Below are positions 17,361-26,283 of a stretch of 64,000 bases of DNA, one piece after another. The notes under the pieces are model-generated. The model did not search any database and was not told where the DNA came from. It was given only the letters and a program-made list of their open reading frames with translations. The DNA comes from Candidatus Binatia bacterium. GTDB lineage: Bacteria; Desulfobacterota; Binatia; HRBIN30; BPIQ01. The DNA lies in the NCBI GenBank assembly GCA_026004195.1, contig BPIQ01000001.1:1633605-1697604 (forward strand). Direction: 5' to 3'. Every line of letters starts with the position of its first letter. The stretch's first letter is position 1. The translations under genes were made by a program, and so were the position numbers.

Positions 17361-17568
17361 AGGGGGGTTCGGTCATGGCAGGGCGCCTGGCTAGGTGAAG
17401 GCAGCGCGGGTTCGAAAGGAGCCCGACCGCACGACTCCGAGCGGGAAATGCCACGCCCCGCTCACGGCGAAAGGTCGTGCAATGCCGGCGAGGGAACGAG
17501 AACCCGGCGACCGACCGAGAACGTAGTCCGTGGCGCCGCGCTTGCGCGCCGGGTCGTCTCGGAGTGAA

Positions 17569-18660
17569 ATGCCCTCTGTCGTGCGACGCCGCGGTACATC
17601 GCTTATGCTCGCCTTCTGCCTTCCGCTCGCCGGTCTTTTTCTCCTGGGCTGTGGCGACTCCGATTCGCAAGGTACCTTCCTCCCCTGGGAAGAGCTCCGC
17701 AATCCCGTCCTCGCCCTTCCCGACCGCTCGCTCAAGGACGTCGCCGTGGCGTACGAGCCCTCGAGCGGCTGGTTCTACGTCTTCACCTCCACGCGCTTCG
17801 AGCCCACGGACCCCGAGGCCGGGACCAAGGAAAAGAGCTTTTTTCGCACGCGGGACTTCCTCGAGTTCGAAGCCTTTTCCGACCCCGACCTGAACGGCCC
17901 CGGCTACGGTCCCGGCTCCCCCGACCTCGTCCGCGTAGGGGACCTCTGGTACATGACGTTCCAGAGAAGCACGGCGAACGTTCCCTTCCTCGGCGCCGCG
18001 ACACTCTGGGTGTCGACGTCCGAAGACCTGCGCGAGTGGTCGCCGCCGCGAGAGCTCGCCCCCGAGCTCCTCGACCCGACCCTGCGGAACATCGACGGCG
18101 CCCTGGCCGAAGAGGGAGGATACTTCTACCTCGGGTGGAAGAAAGTGCAGAGCTTCGTCGTGACTCGCTCCGTGGACCCGGTCCTCGACGGGCGGTGGCT
18201 ACCCGAGCGTCCCGCCGTCGCCGGCGAAGAGGGGGAGTTCGCCGAGAACTTCCAGTTCATCGAGATCGACGGCACGTGGCGGCTTCTTGCGACGGGGCGC
18301 GACCCGGGGCCCTACCGCTGCGAGGAGCCGGCTTACGCAATCTACACCTGCGATCACGAACCCTTCCTCTACCGGATGGAAGGCGACGGCACGGAGCTCG
18401 AACACTGGACGCGCTGGGTGGAAAAAACCCACCTCGAGGTTCCGTTCGAGGAATGGAACACGGTCATGCACGCGAACTCGGCCTACCTGGCGGACTGGCG
18501 GCGGTACGACGGTCACTTCTATCTCTTTTACGCGGGCTCGAGCGACGGGAAGAGCTTCGAGCTGCGAGGGCACGGCAAGATCGGGATGGCTCGGTCCCGA
18601 GACCTCGAGCACTGGGAGGTGCCGGGCGTCAAAAAGCCGGCCGACGAAGCTCCCTCCTGA
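17569..18660 (+). CDS. lipoprotein with five-bladed beta-propeller (GH43/62/32-like fold)
   Basis: 363 residues. ATG at 17569 is preceded by CGGAGTGA; a later ATG at 17605 is possible. The signal peptide ends in GLFLLGCGDSDSQG, a lipobox with cysteine. The remainder has the repeated blades of glycoside-hydrolase-43-like proteins: SGWFYVFTSTRF, GDLWYMTFQRS, GGYFYLGWKKVQ, GTWRLLATGRDP, YDGHFYLFYAGSSDG, and GKIGMARSRDLEHWE. Such propellers bind or cleave glycans. A complete set of catalytic acids was not verified, so it may be carbohydrate-binding only. The 3' end overlaps the convergent CYTH gene by 32 bp. Confidence 0.75.
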   Translation: MPSVVRRRGTSLMLAFCLPLAGLFLLGCGDSDSQGTFLPWEELRNPVLALPDRSLKDVAVAYEPSSGWFYVFTSTRFEPTDPEAGTKEKSFFRTRDFLEFEAFSDPDLNGPGYGPGSPDLVRVGDLWYMTFQRSTANVPFLGAATLWVSTSEDLREWSPPRELAPELLDPTLRNIDGALAEEGGYFYLGWKKVQSFVVTRSVDPVLDGRWLPERPAVAGEEGEFAENFQFIEIDGTWRLLATGRDPGPYRCEEPAYAIYTCDHEPFLYRMEGDGTELEHWTRWVEKTHLEVPFEEWNTVMHANSAYLADWRRYDGHFYLFYAGSSDGKSFELRGHGKIGMARSRDLEHWEVPGVKKPADEAPS

Positions 18661-19372
18661 GAAGCTCGTAAGCGCGCGGCGGGAGAGGTCCGCGCAACCG
18701 GACTCCCTTTCCTTCGAGTCGCTCGAGAGCGAAGCCCGTGGCGAGCTTGCTGTAGGGCCAGGGCCGGAGCGCGTTTCCGTAACGGGCAAGAAGCCACGCT
18801 CGGAACTCACCGAGTACGTCCGGCTCGGCCTTCTTTTCGACTTCGATCTCCCGGTGGACGACGGATCCGGAGCGAAGCCGGTACTCGACCTCGTCGAGGT
18901 CGAACTCCGCCACCCGCGTCGTTCCGAGGAACACTTCCCGGACGACCCTCTCGGTCCGCCGCTCCTGCACGACGACGAGCCCGAGTGCGAGAAGCGCCGC
19001 CCGGGGCCCCGCCGCCGCCCCGCCCGGCGGGCCGAGCCGTACGCCGCGTCTTGCGAGGCTTTCCCGGAACTTCCCGAGCGCACTTGGAGACCACGGGATC
19101 TCGAACTCCTCCCGCTCGAGAATCGCCCGACCGCGCGAGCTTTCCCCGGCCTTCCACCCGAGGAACACCCTCCCCGTCGCGTGGCGGATCCGTACTCCCA
19201 TGCCCCTCCGCGCGAGCTTCCGGTCGGGAAAGTCGAAGTAGAGGTCGCGGAGCACTTTTCTCCCGCGAGGGAAAAGCAGGAGGCGTCCCGCCCGGCGGAG
19301 ACGGGCGAGAGAGGCACGCAGCGGTCCCGCCTCGGGTCCCACGAGCACGAGCTTGAGCTCGACCTCCGTCAA
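18629..19372 (-). CDS. CYTH-domain protein (triphosphate tunnel metalloenzyme-like)
   Basis: 247 residues from a TTG start. The N-terminal ExExK motif is EVELK (residues 3-7), the hallmark of CYTH/TTM enzymes, which hydrolyse triphosphates such as inorganic triphosphate or thiamine triphosphate. Further charged strands follow: RDLYFDFPDRKLARRGMGVRIR, LEREEFEIPW, and VAEFDLDEVEYRL...REIEVEKK. A C-terminal helix (RAWLLARYGNALRPWPYSKLATG) resembles the VTC/CYTH-CHAD class, but no CHAD domain is attached. Divergent from pfkA with a 47-bp spacer. Confidence 0.78.
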   Translation of the reverse strand: MTEVELKLVLVGPEAGPLRASLARLRRAGRLLLFPRGRKVLRDLYFDFPDRKLARRGMGVRIRHATGRVFLGWKAGESSRGRAILEREEFEIPWSPSALGKFRESLARRGVRLGPPGGAAAGPRAALLALGLVVVQERRTERVVREVFLGTTRVAEFDLDEVEYRLRSGSVVHREIEVEKKAEPDVLGEFRAWLLARYGNALRPWPYSKLATGFALERLEGKGVRLRGPLPPRAYELLRRELRRPAF

Positions 19373-19419
19373 CTCCGCACCCCTTTTCCCGAAAGCCCTT
19401 TTCTGACAGCCTTTGCGCC

Positions 19420-20388
19420 GTGCGCAAAATCGGCGTTCTCTGTAGCGGCGGCGACGCGCCCGGAATGAACGCCGCCATCCGTGCCGTCGTCCGGCGCGCC
19501 GCGAGTCTCGAACTCGAGACCACGGGCATCCGGAACGGCTACGCCGGCCTTTTGCGGGGGGAGCTCGTACCGCTCGGGCCGCGCGACGTGGGGAACATCG
19601 TCCAGTTCGGCGGCACGATCCTCGGCACGGCGAGAAGCCGGGAGTTCTACCGGCCCGAAGGCCGCGCCCGGGCCGCGCAAGTGCTCCGGGAAGCGGGGAT
19701 CGAGGGGCTCGTCGTGATCGGGGGGGACGGAAGTTACCGCGGCGCGCAGCTCCTGGCAGCCGAGCACGGGATCCACGTCGTCGGGATTCCCGGGACGATC
19801 GACAACGACATCCCCGGCACGGACGCGACGATCGGTTTCGACACGGCCGTCAACACGGCACTCGACGCGATCGACCGGCTCCGGGACACGGCCGAGGCAC
19901 TCGGGAGGCTTTTCTTCGTGGAGGTGATGGGGCGATCGACGGGGTTTCTCGCGGCCCACGTGGCGCTCGCCGGCGGTGCCGATCAGGTCCTGGTGCCGGA
20001 AGTGCCGACGGACATCGAAGCGCTTTGCCGGAGAATCCGCGACGAAGTCGGCAAGAAAAAGCGGAGCGCCATCGTCGTCGTGGCCGAAGGGGACGACGCG
20101 GGCGGCGCGGTCGACATCGCCCGCCGTATCAAGGACGACCTCTCGATCGACTCGCGGGTCTGCGTGCTGGGCCACATCCAGCGTGGCGGCAAGCCCACGG
20201 CCCGGGACCGGATCCTGGCCGCGCGGCTCGGCGCGAGGGCGGTCGAAGCGCTCGCCGCGGGGAGGAGCGGCGTGGCGGTCGGCGAACGAAAGGGAGTCGT
20301 CGTGGAGGTTCCCTTCGACGAGGTCTTCCGGGAGCAAAAACCACTCGAGCTCGAGTTCGTCGACCTTGCCGAGAAGCTCTCGGGCTGA
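19420..20388 (+). CDS. pfkA: ATP-type 6-phosphofructokinase
   Basis: 322 residues, GTG start encoding RKIGVLCSGGDAPGMNAAIRAVVR. ATP site: SGGDAPG; catalytic/metal block GGDGSYRGA; substrate block PGTIDNDIPGTDATIGFDTAVNT (catalytic Asp in TIDND); MGRSTGFLAAHVAL and GHIQRGG complete the PfkA signature. It phosphorylates fructose 6-phosphate in glycolysis. GGDGS is the ATP-dependent form; PPi-dependent enzymes usually have GGDDT. Length equals bacterial PfkA. Convergent with the haloalkane dehalogenase gene across a shared hairpin. Confidence 0.92.
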   Translation: MRKIGVLCSGGDAPGMNAAIRAVVRRAASLELETTGIRNGYAGLLRGELVPLGPRDVGNIVQFGGTILGTARSREFYRPEGRARAAQVLREAGIEGLVVIGGDGSYRGAQLLAAEHGIHVVGIPGTIDNDIPGTDATIGFDTAVNTALDAIDRLRDTAEALGRLFFVEVMGRSTGFLAAHVALAGGADQVLVPEVPTDIEALCRRIRDEVGKKKRSAIVVVAEGDDAGGAVDIARRIKDDLSIDSRVCVLGHIQRGGKPTARDRILAARLGARAVEALAAGRSGVAVGERKGVVVEVPFDEVFREQKPLELEFVDLAEKLSG

Positions 20389-20402
20389 GGGAAAGCCCTC
20401 AG
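20385..20402. terminator. bidirectional hairpin between pfkA and the dehalogenase
   Basis: CTGAGGG / CCCTCAG, perfect 7-bp stem with an AAAG loop. It covers the pfkA stop codon and the stop codon of the convergent gene, so it could terminate both transcripts. Downstream T-runs are short (GTTTTC on the + side). Confidence 0.45.
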
Positions 20403-21313
20403 AGACGGGGGTTTTCCCGGCAGAAGCGGACGACGAGCTCGGCGAGCTCCTCACCCTTGTCCTCCTGCAAAAAGTGTCCTGCACCCTCCACGATCGTGTG
20501 GGGCTGACCTCTGGCCCCCGGAACGAGCTCCTGGAAGATCCTTTCACCGCCGCGGGTCACGGGGTCGGAGTCGCTGAACGCGGTGAGAAACGGCTTCTCC
20601 CAGCGCCGGAGGACTTCCCACGCGCGCCGGTTGGCCGGGGCCGCAGGATCGTCCGGGGAGATCGGCACGAGCACGGGGAACTGCCGGGCGCCGGCCTTGT
20701 AGGATTCGTCGGGGAAAGGCGCATCGTAGGCTCGGACGACCTCGGGCGGTAGCTCCGTTCGACAGGCTCCCGCGATGAGCGTGCCGACGGGAAACTCGGG
20801 CACCTCCTGGCTGAACTTTCGCCACGCCAAAAACGCGTCCGAAAGCGGCACGTCTCCGGTCGGAAGCCCCGTGTTCGCCGCCACGACCCGGTCGAAACGG
20901 TCCGGCCGGTCGGCGAGGACGCGAAGGCCCACGAGCCCTCCCCAGTCCTGGCAGAAGAGCGTGACACGGTCGAGACGCAGTGCGTCGAACCAGGCACCCA
21001 TCCAGTCCACGTGGCGCTGGTAGGTATAGTCGCTCCGCTCCGCAGGTTTGTCCGAGCGGCCGAAACCCACGAGGTCGGGGGCCAGGACACGGTAGCCGGC
21101 GTCGACGAAAATCGGGATCATCTTCCGGTAGAGGTAGGACCACGAAGGCTCGCCGTGGAGACACAGGATGACCTCCGCCTCCTTTGGTCCCTCGTCCACG
21201 TAGTGGATCCGAAGCGTCCCGCCCTCGCCGTCCGGCACCTCGAGGTAGTTGGGCCGGAACGGGTATCCGGGCAGGTCCTGGAATCGCTCCTCGGGCGTTC
21301 GAAGCTTTTTCAT
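20399..21313 (-). CDS. haloalkane dehalogenase (alpha/beta hydrolase, subfamily I type)
   Basis: 304 residues, ATG preceded by AGGAGG-like sequence. Oxyanion-hole segment HGEPSWSYLYRKM (Glu55, as DhlA Glu56), nucleophile elbow CQDWGG with Asp123 followed by Trp124 (DhlA Asp124/Trp125), probable acid Asp250 in FSDSDPVTRGG and base His280 in GAGHFLQEDKGEELA. These residues fit hydrolysis of carbon-halogen bonds to alcohol and halide. Physiological substrates of such chromosomal enzymes are often unknown. No regulator or transporter of haloalkanes is close. Divergent from the Mla-like operon. Confidence 0.87.
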   Translation of the reverse strand: MKKLRTPEERFQDLPGYPFRPNYLEVPDGEGGTLRIHYVDEGPKEAEVILCLHGEPSWSYLYRKMIPIFVDAGYRVLAPDLVGFGRSDKPAERSDYTYQRHVDWMGAWFDALRLDRVTLFCQDWGGLVGLRVLADRPDRFDRVVAANTGLPTGDVPLSDAFLAWRKFSQEVPEFPVGTLIAGACRTELPPEVVRAYDAPFPDESYKAGARQFPVLVPISPDDPAAPANRRAWEVLRRWEKPFLTAFSDSDPVTRGGERIFQELVPGARGQPHTIVEGAGHFLQEDKGEELAELVVRFCRENPRL

Positions 21314-21458
21314 CGTGGGTTTCCTCCTTTCCCGTGCGGCCGCGCGCGACCGGTTCGCCTCGACCGCGCGGTTCGACCGCCCGAGCCAACATCAAATGCC
21401 GCCCGAGTGCAAAGGGGCGCCTCTTGCCAGGGGCGAGGGTGAGTGCCACAAGGACGCC

Positions 21459-22613
21459 GTGAACCCACAAGGAGCGGAGCGCCTTCCGACCGAGGGAGCG
21501 CGCTTCGAGCTCGGAAAGGAAGGAGACGCGATCCTCGTCGAGGTCGCAGGCCGCTGGCAACTCGAGGGGGAGCTTCCGTCGCCGGAGGACGTAGAGAAGG
21601 AAATCGAACGGACGAAGCCGGTCCGGGTGGTTTTCGAGGGGAGCCGCGTCGCGGAATGGGACACCTCGCTCCTCGCCTTTCTTTTCCGGCTGAGCGAGCG
21701 CTGCCGGGAGCTCGGCGTGGAAACCGACCGCTCGCGGCTTCCCGCCGGGCTCCGTCGTCTTCTCGAGCTGGCCGAAGCCGTGCCCGAAGCCGAGGAGGCC
21801 CGGCGAGAAGAGGCGCCTCGCTCCTTTCTCGCGCGTGTCGGGGAAGCGACCGAGGCCGCTCTCGGCGAGGCGGCCGAGTTCCTTTCCTTCGTGGGCGAGG
21901 TCACGCTCGCACTCGTGGCCCTCGCGCGCGGCCGCGCGCGCTGCCGGCTTTCGGACTTCCTCCTCATGGTGCAGCGCTGCGGCGCCGACGCCCTTCCGAT
22001 CGTGACGGTGATCAGCTTTCTCGTGGGACTCATCCTCGCGTTCGTCGGGGCCATCCAGCTCCAGCAGTTCGGGGCGTCCATTTACGTGGCCGACCTCGTC
22101 GGCATCGCCATGGTACGGGAGATGGGCGCCATGATGACGGGAATCGTCATGGCCGGCCGCACCGGAGCGGCCTTTGCGGCCGAGCTCGGCACGATGAAGG
22201 TGACCCAGGAAGTCGACGCGCTCCGGACGACCGGGATCTCCCCGACGGAGTTTCTCGTGCTGCCTCGACTTCTCGCCCTCTTTTTCATGATGCCGCTTCT
22301 CTGCGTGTACTCGGACTTCGTGGGGGTGCTCGGCGGGGCAGCCGTGGGGGTCTCGATGCTGGGCCTCTCCTGGACCACCTACTACACGCAAACGACGGCC
22401 GCGGTCACGCTCGGCCACCTCTTCGGCGGTATTCTCAAGGCCGCCACGTACGGGGCGCTCGTCGCCGTGGCCGGATGCCTGCGGGGGATGCAGTGCGGGC
22501 GGAGCTCGGCGGCGGTCGGGGAAGCCGCCACCTCGGCGGTGGTGACTTCGATCGTGCTGATCATCGGCGCCTGCGGGGTTTACGCCGTCGTTTTTTACAT
22601 CCTGGGGATCTGA
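21459..22613 (+). CDS. mlaE: MlaE-family ABC permease with N-terminal STAS domain
   Basis: 384 residues from GTG at 21459 with AAGGA just upstream. Residues 1-100 form a STAS-like domain (ILVEVAGRWQLEG, VVFEGSRVAEWDTSLLAFLFRL), found fused to MlaE in many bacteria. Residues 120-384 are the MlaE permease with five hydrophobic helices, IVTVISFLVGLILAF, and the conserved loop MVREMGAMMTGIVMAGR followed by AELGTMKVTQEVDALRTTGI. It would move phospholipids at the inner membrane with an ATPase (MlaF). MlaD- and PqiC-like genes follow directly, but no MlaF gene is present here. Confidence 0.87.
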   Translation: MNPQGAERLPTEGARFELGKEGDAILVEVAGRWQLEGELPSPEDVEKEIERTKPVRVVFEGSRVAEWDTSLLAFLFRLSERCRELGVETDRSRLPAGLRRLLELAEAVPEAEEARREEAPRSFLARVGEATEAALGEAAEFLSFVGEVTLALVALARGRARCRLSDFLLMVQRCGADALPIVTVISFLVGLILAFVGAIQLQQFGASIYVADLVGIAMVREMGAMMTGIVMAGRTGAAFAAELGTMKVTQEVDALRTTGISPTEFLVLPRLLALFFMMPLLCVYSDFVGVLGGAAVGVSMLGLSWTTYYTQTTAAVTLGHLFGGILKAATYGALVAVAGCLRGMQCGRSSAAVGEAATSAVVTSIVLIIGACGVYAVVFYILGI

Positions 22614-22656
22614 GGACCGCGACGTCCCGGAGGCACGAGCGTTTTCGGTCGGTGGT

Positions 22657-23613
22657 ATGGCGAAACGCGCGAACGTAACGCTGATCGGTGGCTTCGTCGT
22701 CGGCGCGGCGGCACTCGTCGTCCTCGGTATCACGCTCTTCGGCTCGGGTCGCCTCTTCCGCGAAACCCACGAGTACGTCCTCTACTTCGACAGTTCGGTG
22801 AACGGCCTCACGGTCGGTGCCCCGGTCAAGTTCAAGGGAGTCGAGGTGGGCTCCGTCAAGGACATCCTCCTGAGTCTCGACGGCCAGGGGTTCGGCGACG
22901 TTCGCATTCCCGTGATCATCGAACTCGACGCGGAGAAAATCACCGAAAAGGGGGTCCAGCTCGACCTCGACGACCCCCGGACGATGGAAAACCTGATCCG
23001 ACAGGGCCTCCGGGCTCGGCTGAGCACCGAAAGCATCGTGACGGGGCTCCTCTACGTCTCGCTCGATTTCCACCCGGGTACGCCCATCGACCTCGTCAAG
23101 CCCCCGAACGTGCCCTACCAGGAGATTCCCACGCTGCCCACGATCCTCGAAGAGGCCCAGACCGCAGCCTCCGAAATCATCGCCAAATTCCAGGAAATCG
23201 ACCTGGCCAAGCTCGTGGACTCCGCCACCGAGACCATGCAGTCGCTCAACGAGATCCTGCGTTCCCCCACGCTACGCGCCGCCGTGGAGTCTCTCGACGG
23301 TACCGTCGAAAACCTCGACCGAACGGTGGCGAGCATCCGCAAACTCGCCGAGGACTTGAACTCGCACCTGGGTGGCGTAACCAAAAGCCTCGAGCGCACG
23401 GCCGGGGAGGCGACGCGCGCGCTCGAAGAGGCACGCCTCACTCTCGAAGCACTGCGCGAGCTCGCCGAACCCGGTTCCCCCCTCACGCACCAGATCGGCA
23501 AGACGATGGAGGACGTAGCGGCTGCGGCTCGGGCGTTCCGCAACCTCGCCGAGTACCTCGAACGGAACCCGAGCGCCATCCTTCGAGGTCGGGGAGGAGA
23601 CGAAGAGCGATGA
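22657..23613 (+). CDS. mlaD: MlaD-family MCE protein
   Basis: 318 residues. One N-terminal membrane helix (about residues 8-28, LIGGFVVGAAALVVLGITLFG), then an MCE/MlaD domain (YVLYFDSSVNGLTVGAPVKFKGVEVGSVK), and a long helical tail (about 170-300) rich in Leu heptads (TVENLDRTVASIRKLAEDL). This is longer than E. coli MlaD and more like PqiB/YebT-type single-MCE proteins with a helical needle. Periplasmic substrate-binding ring for lipid transfer. It ends with an ATGA overlap with the next gene, and starts 43 bp after mlaE. Confidence 0.88.
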   Translation: MAKRANVTLIGGFVVGAAALVVLGITLFGSGRLFRETHEYVLYFDSSVNGLTVGAPVKFKGVEVGSVKDILLSLDGQGFGDVRIPVIIELDAEKITEKGVQLDLDDPRTMENLIRQGLRARLSTESIVTGLLYVSLDFHPGTPIDLVKPPNVPYQEIPTLPTILEEAQTAASEIIAKFQEIDLAKLVDSATETMQSLNEILRSPTLRAAVESLDGTVENLDRTVASIRKLAEDLNSHLGGVTKSLERTAGEATRALEEARLTLEALRELAEPGSPLTHQIGKTMEDVAAAARAFRNLAEYLERNPSAILRGRGGDEER

Positions 23614-24278
23614 ACGGCGGCAATTCGAAGGATGTCCCCCTCGGCCGTACCCGTGCCGCGAGCGCGCGCTCGCGGTCGATCCGGGCGGCCCTGCTGTCCG
23701 CGGCGTTGCTCTCTTCCTGCGCGTTCCTCGCACCGCGCCCGGACCCCTCCCGGTTTTACGTCCTCGCACCCGTTCCTCCACCCGAGAAACCCGTCCCCGC
23801 GTTCGAAGCCGTTCTCGGTCTCGGTCCGGTGGACTTTCCCGACTACCTCGAGCGCCCCAACTTCGTCGTGCGCCTCTCGTCGACCCGCCTCGACTTCTCG
23901 GAGCGAAGTCGCTGGGCGGAGCCACTCGACGCGAACTTCCAGCGAACGCTCGCCGAGAACCTCTCCCGGCTCTTGCGACCGAAGAAGATCGAGTCGTTCC
24001 CCTGGTTCGGCAACCCACGGCTCGATTACCAGGTCGAAATCGAAGTGCTCGAGTTCGAGGTCGACGCCGAGGGCACAGCCCGGCTCGCCGCACGGTGGGC
24101 GCTCCGTGACGGGAAAACGAAAAAGCTCCTGGACTCGGGAGAAGCGAGGTTCGAAGAACCGTCGGAAGGGAAAACGACGGCCGCGAGGGTCGCGGCCCTG
24201 AGCCGGGCGCTCGGGAAATTTTCGGACGAGCTGGCCCGAGCGCTGCGCCGTGTCGCCTCGGGGGGTCGCCCGGCGTGA
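23610..24278 (+). CDS. ABC-type transport auxiliary lipoprotein (PqiC-like)
   Basis: 222 residues. ATG overlaps the mlaD stop (ATGA). Signal peptide followed by a lipobox LLSSC; the mature domain begins with SRFYVLAPVPPPEK and continues VLGLGPVDFPDYLERPNFVVRLSSTRLDFSERSRWAEPL, the classical PqiC/DUF330 pattern. PqiC is an outer-membrane-anchored lipoprotein that docks the MCE tunnel. The gene completes a permease-MCE-lipoprotein operon and its TGA overlaps the next GTG. Confidence 0.85.
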   Translation: MNGGNSKDVPLGRTRAASARSRSIRAALLSAALLSSCAFLAPRPDPSRFYVLAPVPPPEKPVPAFEAVLGLGPVDFPDYLERPNFVVRLSSTRLDFSERSRWAEPLDANFQRTLAENLSRLLRPKKIESFPWFGNPRLDYQVEIEVLEFEVDAEGTARLAARWALRDGKTKKLLDSGEARFEEPSEGKTTAARVAALSRALGKFSDELARALRRVASGGRPA

Positions 24279-25216
24279 GAGCCAGGCTCGCTCTGGCTCT
24301 TCTCGCGTCGCTTGCCGTCTGGAGCTGTGGCGGCGACTCCCCCGAGCAGGATTTCCTGGACGGAGTTTCGGTCCGCGAAGAGGTCTTCCTCGACCCGAGC
24401 CGCCCCACTCCTCCGACGGCGAATTTCCCGGGTTCGGAGGACCGGACGCTCCGCACGCTCGTGTGGTTTCCCGAGGGAATCCGAGGCCCGCTTCCCCTGC
24501 TCCTTCTCGCGCACGGCTTCGGCGGACTCCCCGAGAAGTTCGACGCGTTCGCCCGTTCGGTGGCCCGCGGGGGTTTCGTCGTCGCGGCTCCGGCCTTTCC
24601 CCTGACGAACCAGAACGCACCCGGGGGACACGAGGTGGGATTTTCCGACTTTACGAACGAGCCGGGGGACCTCTCCTTCGTCCTCGACGAGCTTCTGGAA
24701 GCGGGCGCCGACGCCGGCCACCCGCTCGGCGGAAGGATCGACGCGGGGCGGATCGCCGTCCTCGGGCACTCTCTCGGGGGAGCCGCTGCCTTCGCGCTCG
24801 GCCGCAAGGTCTGCTGCCGGGACGAACGCGTGCGGGCCACGATCCTGGTGGCCGCAGCCTGGAGTCTCCATACGGCTTTCGGCGGCACCGCGTTCGACCC
24901 CGGGCCTCCGCCGACGCTCCTTCTCCACGGAACGCAGGACCGGACGCTCGCGATCGCAAGTTCGGAAGCCCTCTACGAGCTTCTTTCGCCGCCCCGGATT
25001 TTCCTCGGCATCGAGGGCGGGGGACACAGCGACGGGCTCGAAAGCCAGGAAGAGCCTCCCGTCGTGCCGCGCCGGGTGACGCAGGAGGCGACCCTGGCTT
25101 TTTTGCGGGCCGTCTTTTTCGGCGAAGTGGCCGAGCTCGAGAAGCTCCTCGAGCGTCTCCGGGCCGAGGGACACGACGTGCGGTTCGACGGAATCGAGCT
25201 GCTTTCCGGCCGTTGA
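24275..25216 (+). CDS. alpha/beta-hydrolase lipoprotein (PAF-acetylhydrolase/dienelactone-hydrolase-like)
   Basis: 313 residues, GTG start overlapping the preceding TGA. A short signal with lipobox (LAVWSCGG) predicts lipidation. Oxyanion block LLLAHGFGGLPEKFDAFARSVARGGFVVAAPAFPLT; nucleophile elbow GHSLGG; acid region HGTQDRTLA; histidine in GGGHSDGL. This resembles platelet-activating-factor acetylhydrolase or dienelactone hydrolase families. Strict coupling (GTGA) to a phospholipid-transport operon suggests a lipid ester as substrate, which is inference. Confidence 0.78.
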   Translation: MRARLALALLASLAVWSCGGDSPEQDFLDGVSVREEVFLDPSRPTPPTANFPGSEDRTLRTLVWFPEGIRGPLPLLLLAHGFGGLPEKFDAFARSVARGGFVVAAPAFPLTNQNAPGGHEVGFSDFTNEPGDLSFVLDELLEAGADAGHPLGGRIDAGRIAVLGHSLGGAAAFALGRKVCCRDERVRATILVAAAWSLHTAFGGTAFDPGPPPTLLLHGTQDRTLAIASSEALYELLSPPRIFLGIEGGGHSDGLESQEEPPVVPRRVTQEATLAFLRAVFFGEVAELEKLLERLRAEGHDVRFDGIELLSGR

Positions 25217-25270
25217 CCCGAGCACGGCCGAGCGGATAGGTTCGGGGCGTTTTTCCTCGGGGGAATCTCG

Positions 25271-26269
25271 ATGCGAAAGCTGGCCATCACGTTCGACTGG
25301 CAGGGTGACCTCGACCGCGAGCGCGCCTACGAGCGCGTGGGCATCGCCGATCGTGTCGGAGTCGACTCCGTGTGGGTCCCCGAGGCGTGGGGGCGCGACT
25401 GTTTCACGACCCTCGCACTCCTGGCCGACCGGACGAAAAGAATCCGGCTCGGAACGGGGATCGTGAACGTCTACTCCCGCACGCCCGCGGCGCTCGCACA
25501 GCATTTCGCGACCCTCGACGAGCTTTCCGGAGGCCGGATGATCGCGGGCTTCGGGACGAGCGGCGCCCTCGTGATCGAACACTTCCACGGCGTCCGGTTC
25601 GAGCCCGCGCTCACGCGGCTTCGGGAAACCATCGAGATCTTCCGGATGCTCGTTCGTCGCGAGCCGCTGCGTTACTCGGGCAAGCTCTTCCGTCTCGAGC
25701 GCGGCTTCACCCTGCGCTTTTCCCCGCCGCGGAAAGAGATTCCGGTTTTTCTCGCCACGTTGAACCCGCGTGCTCTCGAGCTCACGGCCACGCATGCCGA
25801 CGGCTGGCTTCCCGTCATGATCCCCATCGACCGCCTCGGCGCCGAAGTCGAGGCGATGCGGGAAAGGATCCGACGGGCGGGGCGAGACCCCGAGCGCTTC
25901 GAGATCCTCGCTCCCGGAGGCGTGGTCGTCGCCCGAGGCGCGGCCCGGGAGCGCGCCGAAATCGTGCAGGCCGGAACGATCGCCTTCTACGTGGGCCGCA
26001 TGGGCGTTTACTACGCCCGGCAGCTCGAGCGCTTCGGATTCGCGGACGAAGTCGCCCGGATCCGGGAAGCCTGGAAGGACGGATCCGCCGCAGCCGCGGC
26101 GGCCGTGCCCGAAGACATGCGGCGGCGGCTGGTCACCGTGGGCGACGTCGAGGAGTGCCGCGAGCGAATCGAGGAAGAAGCCCGAGCAGGAGCCACGATC
26201 CACCGCGTGAGCATCCCCACGGACGACGCGCGGGAGTACGAGAAGACACTCGAGCGACTTCTGGCCTGA
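25271..26269 (+). CDS. LLM-class flavin/F420-dependent oxidoreductase
   Basis: 332 residues, luciferase-like TIM barrel. Typical features: RVGIADRVGVDSVWVPEAWGRDCFTTLALLADRTKRIRLGTGIVNVYSRTPAALAQHFATLDELSGGRMIAGFG near residues 20-95, then HGVRFEPALTRLRETIEIFRML. Members use F420 or FMN to oxidise alcohols or open rings of small organic substrates. The cofactor cannot be decided from sequence alone. The gene lies just after the Mla-like operon (54 bp) and just before the first repeat cluster. Confidence 0.83.
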   Translation: MRKLAITFDWQGDLDRERAYERVGIADRVGVDSVWVPEAWGRDCFTTLALLADRTKRIRLGTGIVNVYSRTPAALAQHFATLDELSGGRMIAGFGTSGALVIEHFHGVRFEPALTRLRETIEIFRMLVRREPLRYSGKLFRLERGFTLRFSPPRKEIPVFLATLNPRALELTATHADGWLPVMIPIDRLGAEVEAMRERIRRAGRDPERFEILAPGGVVVARGAARERAEIVQAGTIAFYVGRMGVYYARQLERFGFADEVARIREAWKDGSAAAAAAVPEDMRRRLVTVGDVEECRERIEEEARAGATIHRVSIPTDDAREYEKTLERLLA

Positions 26270-26283
26270 AGGCACGGGCGGCC

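Noticed and set aside
17382..17450. tRNA-like stretch with GGGTTCGAA
   Set aside because: Only a T-loop-like word; no acceptor, D or anticodon stems could be paired.
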